In this document: piece after piece, positions 19,095 to 28,500 of the stretch
How the letters are laid out: each line of letters opens with the position of its first letter
Position numbering within the stretch: the first letter of the stretch is position 1
Notes under the pieces: generated by a model
What the model saw: the letters and a program-made list of their open reading frames with translations, nothing else
Databases searched by the model: none
Told to the model about the DNA's origin: nothing
NCBI RefSeq assembly: GCF_014217565.1
Contig: NZ_CP043661.1
Span: 2,852,001 to 2,916,000, forward strand
Direction of reading: 5' to 3'
Source of the DNA: Kribbella qitaiheensis
Lineage (GTDB): Bacteria; Actinomycetota; Actinomycetes; Propionibacteriales; Kribbellaceae
DNA: 64,000 nt
Program-made: the position numbers and the translations under genes

Positions 19095-22000
19095 CTACAG
19101 AAACTTCATCTTGTCGAGAAGTCCGTGGAAGGCTTCCTCGGTCAGCTTGCCGGCTTCTCTGGGCATGATCTCGAAGTGGCTGGCGCTTTTACCAGTCTGC
19201 CGGATCATGAGGTCCGGATGGATCGACGAGCGGTCGATCAGCCGGGGGTTCCAGCCGCCGCCGTCCAGCTTCGCGAAGTTGCTGTCGACCGACATCCCGT
19301 GGGTCGGCTTGACCATCCCGTTCTCGTCGAGCTTGTAATGGTTCTTTTCCAGCGCCTTGGGATCGACACCATCTTTCGCGCCGCGGTAGATGGGCTCGTC
19401 CGGTCTAGGCTCCCGGCCGAGGACCCGTTCCTGCTGCTGCGGACCCTTCGGCTTGCGCGGCTGCTGCTGCCGTGGCTGCTGCCGTGGCTGCTGGCCCTTG
19501 CCCGGATTGCCTTCCTGGGCCTTGCTCTTGGGCTGGTTACCCCGGTTCTGGTTACCCCGGTTCTGGTTACCCCGGCTGTTGCTCTTGCCGTCGTTACGTT
19601 GGGCCTTCTGATTGTTCCGGGGTTTCTTCTTGTCCGCAAAGTGTTTGATGATCGTGTGGTAGATCACCACTGTCTTCGCGACGATGCTCATCACGACCAC
19701 CGTGATCAGTCGCCAGAGGGTGACGATCACGGTCGTGACCACCTTGACCAGCTTGACCACCGAGTGCCACGCCCATTTCAGGACGTCCCAGATGTTCTGG
19801 ATCTTCTCCTCCCAGCTGATCGTCGTGACCGGCTGCTGGTAGGCCTGCAGCATCGCCACGAGCAGCAGGACGACGATCAGCACCACGACGATCACCGGTA
19901 CGGCGACCACGACGACGAAGTTGCCGTTGGAGTCGTTGTAGCTGACCGGGTTGTGGTTCGCGTAGGCGTACCCGTTCATCTGCCGCTGGTCGGACATGTC
20001 GATGAGTGAGTCGACCGAGATGAAGCGCCCGATGCTCTTGTCGTACTGCCGTGCGCCCAACTGGACGAGCCCGGTGTCCGGATCACTGGTCCCGCCGTGG
20101 AAGTCGCGCTGCCCCGGCCAGTCCGTCGGCGCCGTACCACGGGTCTCGCCGTACGGCATCACCCGGCGCTTCTGCACGACCTGCGTGACCGAGTCGATCG
20201 CGGTCAGCGGCGTCCCTTGCAGGTCGCCGAGAAGCCAGCTCAGCTTGCCCTCGGACCGTGCAGCGACCACCCGGTCCCCGAACCCGTAGTAACGGTTACC
20301 GGTCACAGTCTGACCGGCCTTGTCGAGGTGCAGCTCGGTCTCACCGACGTACAGCGTGGTTCCGGAGGCGTCCCGGCGAATCAGCCGGCCGCCGTCCGCG
20401 TCGTAGACCGCACTGGTCGAGGCGGCGCCCTTCGTCGTACCGAGGAGCTGGTTCGACGCGTCCCACTCGAGGACCTCGTCCACCCCGTTGGCAGTCCGCC
20501 GGGTGGTGTTGCCGACCTCGTCGTAGCCGAAGGTCTTCGTCTTCGTACCGGCCGGGCCGGTGCTGGTGACGCCGGTCAGCGCATGCGGTTTCGCGCTGCC
20601 GTATTCGTACGTGCTCGTCGTGGTCCCGGCCGGTGTGGTCGTCTTCTCCGACTTGCGGTTGCCCGACTTGTCGAACGTCCACTCCTGTGCGTACGGCGCA
20701 GGTCCGCCTAGGTCCTGTGCACCTGCGCAGTCGCCACCCGTGTTGTCCGCAGCCGGCTTCGGAGTCCAGGCCTTGGTCAGCCGGCTCAGGTAGTCGTAGT
20801 CGAAGCACTGGGTGTCAGTGGCCTCGCCCGACTCCGCCGGGGCGATGTCGGTGGCCTTCTTGATGTTGCCGCCCGGGTCGTACTCGTACCGGGTGTCGGA
20901 GACCCGCTTGGGCGAGAGCTCCTTGTCCACCACGACTCGACTGACCCGACGGGTGATCTGGTCGTACTCGAACTTCTGCTGCACGAACGGACCCGACGCC
21001 GTTCCCAGCGTCAGTATGTCGGCATCCTCGAACGGCGTGTACGAGAGCTGCCGGACGTACGTGTCCTGACCGGCCAGCGACGTCGGCAGACCCTGGTTGT
21101 TGTACCCCAGCGTCAGCGTCTCCGCCCCGAGACCACCGGCAGCCGGAAGCGACCGGGTGGCCACCTTGCCGTCGTCGGTGTAGGTCTGGCCGACCGTGTA
21201 GCTACCGGCCAGCTTCCCTTCGGAGGCAGGCAGAGTGAGCGTGGTCCCGGTCGCCCGGCCGGAGACGTCGTACCCGGTGATCGCAGACGTGTAGGCCTCG
21301 GTCTTGCCGTCCTTGGTGACGTACCGGGTGGAGGACGTCGCCCGCCCGGCTGCGAGCGAGTCATACTTCCACTCGCTCTGCAGCGGCCCGTCCGGACCGT
21401 TCAGTCGCGTTGCGGTCTTCCGCCCGTTGCTGTCGTAGCTGTTGTACAGCTTGACCCCACGAGAGTCCGTGGTCGACACCAGTTGATCGGCAGCGTCGTA
21501 CTCGTACTTGCTGATCCCCTTGTCCGGGTCGTTCTCCTCGATCTTGCGGCCCTGGGTGTCGTACTTGTAGCTCCAGACACTGCCGGCCGGGTCGGTGACA
21601 CTCTTCAGGCCGCCGCTCGGCCAGTAGGTGTACTTGGTGCTGTCGTAGTCACCGGTCGCGCTGTCGCCGCGGTACTGGCGCAGTTCGGTGAGGTTGCCGT
21701 CGGCATCCATGATCCGGGTGGTCGGCGTCTGGCCGGTGGGCGGATCGATGGTCTGCTTGTTGGTGCTGATGTCGTGCTCGATCGACCACTTCTGCACGCC
21801 CATCGAGCGGAACGTCTGGCTCTTCGGCCGCTCGGCCGCGTCCCAGACGGTCAGCTCCTGCTTCGGCAGCGTGGCCTCGTCGACGACCTTCAGCTCGCCC
21901 TCGGCCAGGGTCGCGGTGTAGTACGGACCGTTGACCTTGGTCTCGAGACCCCGCGAGTCGTACCGGTTGTCGGTCACCAGCCAGCCACCGCGCGGGGACT

Positions 22001-25000
22001 GCTCGTGCGTCTGCCGGATCCGGCCCAGACCGTCGTACAGGTCGTAGGAGATGTCGTAGACGCCGCTCTTGACCCGGCGCTTGGTGGTCACCATCGACGG
22101 ACCGTCGTCGCGCAGCTTGTACTCGAACTCCATGTCGGCCGGACCGCTGGTCGCGTGCCCGGAGTCCCAGGTCTTGCTGACCCGGCCGACCGCGTCGAGC
22201 TGACGGACCCCGCGCCGGCCGTCCGGCATCTGCAGGGCGGTCTCGGTGCCGAACGCCGGTTCGAGCTCCTTGATGACCTGCTGGCCGTTCGCTGCGGTCT
22301 CGGTGATCTTCGTGATCGGCCCGTACGTCGGGTCGTACGTCCTGCGGGTGGGCCGGTTCACCGCATCCACGGACTCGGTCTGGCGGCCCTGGGTGTCGTA
22401 CTTGGCCGTGTAGACCAGCTCGTACTTCGGCTGACCCGCAGTGTCGAAGCCGGCGAGCCGCTCGGCGCGGGTGATCTGTCCCTTGACCGGAACGGCGGTC
22501 ACCGAGGTCGCGTCGTCGTAGAACAGCCGCTCGTCGGTCAGTACGTCGGTATTCGTGAACGGCTGGTCGCACCGCTTCGCGACCTGCTGCAACCGGGCCG
22601 GCAGCTCGCGCAGGTTCTTCGCCGGGTTCTCGACGTAGCTGTAGCGCGTGCAACTGTCGTCGGTGGTGTCGGTGAGGTCGCCGGCCTCGTCCTTGCTGCT
22701 CAGCCGGCCACCCGCGTCGTAGCTGTTCTGGGTATCGAGCTTGAGTGTGCCGGTGTCGGTCGGCTGGTACTGCGTGAGTTGCTTCTGCCCCGAATACCGC
22801 GAGGTCAGGGTGCCCCACGGCCGCGTCATGGTCGCGGTCGGTGCAGACATGTAGTAGTCGGCGATGCTCTTGTTGATCACGGTGGCGCCGTTGTAGGTCA
22901 TCTGCTCGCGCGCCTGACCGGCGTACTCGTTGACGTCGTCCACTGCGGTGCCGGTGGAGTCGGTGATCTTGACGTCCTTGGCACCGCCGGCGGCGGTCCG
23001 GTCACCGTCGAGACCGCGGAAGTACAGGGTCTCGTTGACCGACTGCGGCTCGTCCGCACGGCCCTTGATCACCTTCACGCGCCCGAAACCGCGCCACTCC
23101 GACCAGGTGGACTCCTTCAGGTCGGTGCCGGCATCCTGCTCCGCGAAGCGCCAGGCCGGCTTGTCGAGGTACTCGACACTCGTGACGACCGGAATTGGCG
23201 CCTGCCACGGGTCGTTGGCCGCGACCGTCCGATCGGTCTCCTGCACAGAGGTGACGACGTACTTGTGGAACCAGTCCGTGCGATCCGGTGAGTCGTCCAG
23301 CAAGGACCACTTCTGCGGACGGCAGCGGCGGTCGTTGTTGTCCGGCGCCGGCAGACCCGTCGGCAGACAGTCGATGGCGCTGTAGTTCACCGAGACGTCG
23401 CCACCGGTCCCACCGTGGACGGCGTTGATCCGGAACCACTCCAGCGGCGGAACGGTGTCGCTGCCGGTGTCGACCCGGTTCGCCAGCGGGACACCGTCGA
23501 AGCTGGTCGAAGGCATCTGGACAGGCGTGCCGACCAGACCGGTCGGGCTGATCTCCTTCAGCCACAGGGCCGGACTGCTGTTGTCACCGCGCAGGTACTC
23601 CTGCCGCAGTGACCACGACTGCACATCCTCGTGCTTGTTGCTCGCAGCACGCCAGACCTGCGTGGACACCTTGTCGAGCCGGAGCTGGGTCCAGAACGTC
23701 GGGGTGAAGTGGTTCTCGCAGTTGGTGGTGCTCGCGCAGGTCAGGTCCCACGGAGTGTCCGGGTACGTCGTCTTCTGGGTCGGTCCGCAGGGCAACGGCG
23801 TACAGCGCTCGGCCGTCGTGAACAGGATCTGGCCGACCGGCTTCTGCGCGAACACCTGGCCGTCGGTCTGGCCGTACTCGATCCGCTTGGGGTTACCGGC
23901 GCGCACGTACGTGCTGACCGAGGCCTTCGTGAGGTTCCGGGCGTACCGGTCGACCTCGGTGTTGTAGAACAGGCTCATCGTGTTGCCGCTGGAGTCGACC
24001 ACGTAGTCGAGGTTCCACTCGTACGCCTGCTGGCACCACGAGTCCGCGAACGCGGTCTTGTTGCACTGCTCACCGCTGTTGTTGCCGAAGACGGGCACTG
24101 TGAAGGCGGACTTGGTCTCGTCCTTGCCGGTGGCCCATCCGGGCAGCCGGTTCAGGCCGAAGTAGTACTTCGTCCCGTCGGACGACGTCATCCGCCAGTA
24201 CTCGCCCTTGTCGGCGGCGGCCACGCCGTCGTCGCCGTTCGTCGCGCCACTGAGCCGCTCGATGATCGCGCCGTCGTCGCCGCGCATCCGCCAGACCTCG
24301 CCACTGGCGTCCTTCTTGGCCAGGACCAGGTCGCCGGACTTGCCGTTGACCGAGATGTTGATGCTGTCACCGGCGAAGCAGAGGTCACCGGTCTTGCGGG
24401 TGCCGTTGTTGCCGTTGAGGTCCTTCGAGCAGCTCCGGTACCGGCGCTCGACCTTGCCGCCGCCGCTGGTCGTGAACCCCTGGCCGATCTGCGAGGTCTG
24501 GTTGTTGGTCGCCGACGACAACCCGTCCAGCGCGCCGGACGAGTAGTTCAGGCCGATCGTCGGCTCCGGACCACCGGTCGACGGCGGCGTGTCGAACGGC
24601 ATCTGCCACTCGAAGTCACCGGACGAGCCACCGACACTCCAGGTCGAACTGCCGTCGCCGGACGAGGACTTCTTGTAGTCACCCGCACCGCTCGAGTCGC
24701 CGGCCGCGACCATGACGGTCTGCGCCTGCGCTGCGACCGGTACGTCGGCAGTCACCTGACCGGAACCGTTGTTGCGGCTCGGCAGCACGACCGTCTTGCC
24801 GTCGCGCTGAACGGTGAACCGCAGCCGGGTGGCCCAGTCGCCGCCGAACGTGTCGCGGAACTCGCGATAGTCGACACCGACAGCGACCTGGCCGGACTTC
24901 GCCGAGCCGTCGGCCCGGCTGAGCTTCAGCTCGAGCGCGTCACCGCGCCTGCCGAGCAGCTCGACCTTGACCTTCGCAGGTGCGTTGGTTGCAACGCCTT

Positions 25001-25406
25001 TCGCGAGTACTTCGCGGGCGGTCGCAGCGGTCGGTGCGATCCAGACCGGCAGCTGACCGGCCTTGGCTTGCTGGGTGACGCGGCCCCCGTTGAGGGCCAG
25101 CTGCCACGTGCCGTCGGCGGCGGGCGCCGGTACGGCGACCTCGGCGGAACCGGCCGTCGGCCACTGCACGGCCGGCGATCCGTGGAACTCACGCGCAGCG
25201 GTCTTGGCCGCCGGGCGGGGATCGGCCTTGGCAGTGCGGCCGTCGACGGACTTGTACTGGGTGGAGTTGAACGCAGGGTCAGGCCGGGCTGCGGCCGCGG
25301 CGGTAAGACCTTGTTGCTGGGTGGACAGGACCAGCGAGACAGCCAGTCCAGCGGCGATGGCCGTGAACGTGGCAGCGCGGTTCGAACGGAACCGTCGAGA
25401 GGACAT
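19095..25406 (-). CDS. RHS-repeat polymorphic toxin protein
   Basis: 2103 residues from ATG 25406, which sits after TGGAGG. An N-terminal signal-like helix (AATFTAIAAGLAVSLVLS) is followed by a long extracellular beta-rich region and many YD/RHS repeats (for example YDSRGLETKV, YDTQGRKIEEND, YDAADQLVSTTDSRG). The RHS core ends near residue 1800 with the hallmark TGLVQLGARQYDKSIGRFIS, VDSL. After the core come two hydrophobic stretches (about 1827-1849 and 1882-1908), a Gln/Asn/Arg-rich linker with GNQNR repeats, and a tip of about 110 residues starting at EPIYRGAKDG. The tip carries IYRG, HGMSVDS and HFEIMP elements. These are loosely ADP-ribosyltransferase-like (R, SxS, E), but the activity is unassigned. 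Role: contact or secreted toxin, neutralised by the next gene. Confidence 0.9.
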   Translation of the reverse strand: MSSRRFRSNRAATFTAIAAGLAVSLVLSTQQQGLTAAAAARPDPAFNSTQYKSVDGRTAKADPRPAAKTAAREFHGSPAVQWPTAGSAEVAVPAPAADGTWQLALNGGRVTQQAKAGQLPVWIAPTAATAREVLAKGVATNAPAKVKVELLGRRGDALELKLSRADGSAKSGQVAVGVDYREFRDTFGGDWATRLRFTVQRDGKTVVLPSRNNGSGQVTADVPVAAQAQTVMVAAGDSSGAGDYKKSSSGDGSSTWSVGGSSGDFEWQMPFDTPPSTGGPEPTIGLNYSSGALDGLSSATNNQTSQIGQGFTTSGGGKVERRYRSCSKDLNGNNGTRKTGDLCFAGDSINISVNGKSGDLVLAKKDASGEVWRMRGDDGAIIERLSGATNGDDGVAAADKGEYWRMTSSDGTKYYFGLNRLPGWATGKDETKSAFTVPVFGNNSGEQCNKTAFADSWCQQAYEWNLDYVVDSSGNTMSLFYNTEVDRYARNLTKASVSTYVRAGNPKRIEYGQTDGQVFAQKPVGQILFTTAERCTPLPCGPTQKTTYPDTPWDLTCASTTNCENHFTPTFWTQLRLDKVSTQVWRAASNKHEDVQSWSLRQEYLRGDNSSPALWLKEISPTGLVGTPVQMPSTSFDGVPLANRVDTGSDTVPPLEWFRINAVHGGTGGDVSVNYSAIDCLPTGLPAPDNNDRRCRPQKWSLLDDSPDRTDWFHKYVVTSVQETDRTVAANDPWQAPIPVVTSVEYLDKPAWRFAEQDAGTDLKESTWSEWRGFGRVKVIKGRADEPQSVNETLYFRGLDGDRTAAGGAKDVKITDSTGTAVDDVNEYAGQAREQMTYNGATVINKSIADYYMSAPTATMTRPWGTLTSRYSGQKQLTQYQPTDTGTLKLDTQNSYDAGGRLSSKDEAGDLTDTTDDSCTRYSYVENPAKNLRELPARLQQVAKRCDQPFTNTDVLTDERLFYDDATSVTAVPVKGQITRAERLAGFDTAGQPKYELVYTAKYDTQGRQTESVDAVNRPTRRTYDPTYGPITKITETAANGQQVIKELEPAFGTETALQMPDGRRGVRQLDAVGRVSKTWDSGHATSGPADMEFEYKLRDDGPSMVTTKRRVKSGVYDISYDLYDGLGRIRQTHEQSPRGGWLVTDNRYDSRGLETKVNGPYYTATLAEGELKVVDEATLPKQELTVWDAAERPKSQTFRSMGVQKWSIEHDISTNKQTIDPPTGQTPTTRIMDADGNLTELRQYRGDSATGDYDSTKYTYWPSGGLKSVTDPAGSVWSYKYDTQGRKIEENDPDKGISKYEYDAADQLVSTTDSRGVKLYNSYDSNGRKTATRLNGPDGPLQSEWKYDSLAAGRATSSTRYVTKDGKTEAYTSAITGYDVSGRATGTTLTLPASEGKLAGSYTVGQTYTDDGKVATRSLPAAGGLGAETLTLGYNNQGLPTSLAGQDTYVRQLSYTPFEDADILTLGTASGPFVQQKFEYDQITRRVSRVVVDKELSPKRVSDTRYEYDPGGNIKKATDIAPAESGEATDTQCFDYDYLSRLTKAWTPKPAADNTGGDCAGAQDLGGPAPYAQEWTFDKSGNRKSEKTTTPAGTTTSTYEYGSAKPHALTGVTSTGPAGTKTKTFGYDEVGNTTRRTANGVDEVLEWDASNQLLGTTKGAASTSAVYDADGGRLIRRDASGTTLYVGETELHLDKAGQTVTGNRYYGFGDRVVAARSEGKLSWLLGDLQGTPLTAIDSVTQVVQKRRVMPYGETRGTAPTDWPGQRDFHGGTSDPDTGLVQLGARQYDKSIGRFISVDSLIDMSDQRQMNGYAYANHNPVSYNDSNGNFVVVVAVPVIVVVLIVVLLLVAMLQAYQQPVTTISWEEKIQNIWDVLKWAWHSVVKLVKVVTTVIVTLWRLITVVVMSIVAKTVVIYHTIIKHFADKKKPRNNQKAQRNDGKSNSRGNQNRGNQNRGNQPKSKAQEGNPGKGQQPRQQPRQQQPRKPKGPQQQERVLGREPRPDEPIYRGAKDGVDPKALEKNHYKLDENGMVKPTHGMSVDSNFAKLDGGGWNPRLIDRSSIHPDLMIRQTGKSASHFEIMPREAGKLTEEAFHGLLDKMKFL
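19534..19578. repeat. 15-bp tandem repeat encoding the RHS linker
   Basis: Three units of tggttaccccggttc (the last ends ggctg) are read on the minus strand as NQNRG-type pentapeptides. They lie in the low-complexity hinge between the RHS core and the toxin tip. Confidence 0.85.
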
Positions 25407-25578
25407 GGGCGGGCCTCCAAGGTAGACGCCCACACCTTGCGGCCTGCGCACTCATCGTCACCAGGTAAGAAGTGGACAACTTCCGGAACCGGCCAGTCTC
25501 CCGGGGCCGGAAACCGTCCGAAACATGTCATTGTCTTCTTCGTCCGGCGGAGAACTCTGACGTGAGGGTGGTGGGGGG
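25407..25578. promoter_or_regulatory. Shared divergent promoter region of the RHS and FG-GAP genes
   Basis: 172 bp between two large divergent genes encoding exported proteins. No other gene is visible. Both starts carry purine-rich ribosome binding sites, so promoters for both directions must lie here. I could not fix -35/-10 boxes. Confidence 0.45.
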
Positions 25579-28500
25579 ATGCGTCGGCGACGCTTGTCCT
25601 TGAGTGTGGTCCTGATGGCGTTGGCTGCAGTACTGGTGGCTGGTCCGGCCGGTGCTGGTGCGCCTGCCCAAGCTGCACCGGTTGCGGCTCCGCCTGTCAT
25701 GGATCCGAACGTGGCATCACCGGAAGCCCGGGCGATGGCAACAGCGCTGCGGACCGGCCAACGGGTCGAACAGGCCGAACACCGCACCGAGACCGGTCAG
25801 GTGTTCGCCAACCCTGACGGCACCAAGACGATGGAGCAGCACAGTCAGCCGGTGCGGGTCCACAAGGGCCGCGACTGGGTCGACCCCGACCCGACGCTCA
25901 AGCTGGAGGCGGACGGCCTGGTTCGACCAGTGGCCACGGTCTCGCCACTCGTCCTGTCCGGTGGCGGCAACCAGGACCTGGTGTCGATCGGTGCTCCCGG
26001 CGCCCGGATTCGCCTCGGCTGGCCGGGCGTGCTGCCGAAGCCCGTGCTGAGCGGGAACATCGCGACGTACCCGTCGGTGCTGCCTGGGGTCGACCTGCAG
26101 ATCACGGCTGAGGTGGATCGGTTCTCCGAACTGCTCGTGGTCCACGACCGGGCCGCTGCGGCGAACCCGGCACTGGCCACGCTGCGCTTTCCGGTCAGCG
26201 CCGAGGGCATCACCTTGCGCGTCCAGCCGGATGGTTCGACTCGGGCGACCGATCGGACCGGAAAGCTTGTGTACACAGCCGATCGGCCGACGATGTGGGA
26301 CGCGTCGAGTGACGTCAAACCCCGGTCGGCGAAGCTCGGCATCCGGCAGGAGCCCGGCCACTTCGTCCTCACGCCGGACCGCAAACTGCTGACCGACCCG
26401 GCCGCGAAGTTCCCGCTGTACATCGACCCGTCGATCTCCGGTACGTCGATCAACTGGCTGCACGTGAACAAGGACTCCACCTCGGTCGACGGCTGGACCT
26501 ACGACCGGGACGCCGGCGGCGCCAAGGTCGGACCGCGGTGGGGAGAACCGGCCAACGTGTACCGGTCGATGTTCCTGATGCGGACCGTCAGCGGCGCACA
26601 GGCGATCGCCGGCAGCACGATCCTGAGCGCGCAGTTCCGGATCACGCTGGACTGGAGCTCGTCGGGTACGGCGAAGCCGGTGCAGCTTTGGCAACTGCCG
26701 GATCTCGACACCGCGAACAAGAACCTGAACTGGGGCACCACCAACGCGACGTACTGGAAGACCCTGCTGGACACTCGCAGCGGTGCGGCGTGGCCGGAGG
26801 AGAAGACCTTCCCGATGGAGTTCGGCGTCCCTGATGCCGCAAGTCCGTTGCGGACGATGGTTCAGGCCGTGGCCAACGCCCGGAAGCCGACCCTGTCGCT
26901 CGGCCTCCGTTCACCGAACGAGGGCACCAGCCAGGAAGCACAGTTCCACTGGAAGAAGTTCATCCCCAGCTCGGCGGCGCTCGCGATCAAATACAACACC
27001 ACGCCGAAGATGCCGAAGGGTCTCAACCTGACCCGGCCACGACCCTGCGGTACGGCGGCAGCCCCGATCCCGGTGCTCACTGCACAACCGCAGTGGGCCT
27101 CGGTCGCGGACGACCCGGACCTCGGCGACAACGTCACCACCACCCTGCAGATCAAGGACCCGGCCGGCACGGTCGTGCACGAGAGCGCGGTCGGACCGAC
27201 TGTGAGCGGTGCCGCCTTCGCCTGGCCGGAAACCCCAGTGGGTAAGCTGACCATCGGTGTCGTCTACAGCTACACCGCCTTCACCAAGGACGCCGCGAAC
27301 GCGACCAGCCCGGTCACACCGGCCTGCTACTTCGTCATCGACACGGCGGCACCCGCCGTACCGAAGATCGAATCGACAGACTTCCCCAACGCCGGCGACC
27401 CGGTGATCGAGGCGCGCAAGACCGGCAAGGTGACGTTCAAGCCGGCTGCTGGTGAGACGGACCTCGACGAGTACGTGTACGGGTTCCAGGCGGACGCACT
27501 GAGCAGCCGGGTCAAGGCCGGAGCAGACGGGACCGCCACGATCCCGATCACGGTGCACCCCGACCCAGTCACCGGCGTACCGAGCCTGCGGCTGTATGTC
27601 CGGGCTGTTGACCGGGCCGGAAACAGCAGTGCGATTCGGGAGGCGTGGGAGCTCTCCGCGAAGTCCCCTGTCGGAACAGCGCCGACAGTCCGTGGCGACA
27701 GCAACGGTGACGGCAAGGCCGATATCACTGCGGTTCTGGACCACGGGTTCGGCCGGACCGGCATCTGGAACATCGTCTCGGCAGGGTCCTCGTTCTACGC
27801 CGGCACGATGGCCTGGGACACCGGTGAAGGCACCGGGTTCTCGCTGGCCAAGGTCAAACCCGTCCAGGGCGATTTCGACGGTGACGGCAAGACCGACATG
27901 GCTGTGTTCCGTTCCGGCGCCGGTGGCCGGATGTGGTTGTACAAACTGCCGTCGGACGGGAACGAGTACCAGAACCCGCCGGCGGCCTGGAGTACCGAGA
28001 CCAGCCCGTGGCAACTGAACACCGCCCGCGTGGTGTCGGGTGATGTCGACGGCGACGGCAAGGACGACATCGTCGTCCAGAACGCCGGCACTGGCGACAA
28101 CTGGCAGGCGCAGGTCTACCGAGCGGCCGATGACTTCGCCGTACCGGTCACCTGGGCACAGGCTGCGGCTGGGAACACCTGGTCGCGCAGTGCGCCGCTG
28201 CTCGTCGACATCGACAAGGACGGCAAGGCGGACCTGCTGAGCGTGCGCAACCTGACCGGCTGCCGCACTGCGGTGGACATGTACCGCTCGACCGGTACGG
28301 CGTTCGCGGCGGCGACCACGATCTACGACTCCGGCGTCGATGGGTTCTGCTGGGACAAGAGCCGGTTCACCGTGGCCGACCCGGACGGCAACGGCAGGGA
28401 CGACGTGCTCGCGTTGACCGAGAACACCCCGACCGACGGCACCCTGGTCGTGTTCAGCTCCGATGGCACTCAGCTGACCAAGTCGGAGCGGCGGCACGTC

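Noticed and set aside
19534..19578. Possible CRISPR-like repeats
   Set aside because: Three contiguous 15-bp units with no spacers, read as NQNRG in the RHS linker.
21483..25565. Long plus-strand open frames (602 and 644 codons) opposite the RHS gene
   Set aside because: They are frame shadows of a high-GC gene, with Val/Arg/Leu/Asp-rich composition and no domains or ribosome binding sites.
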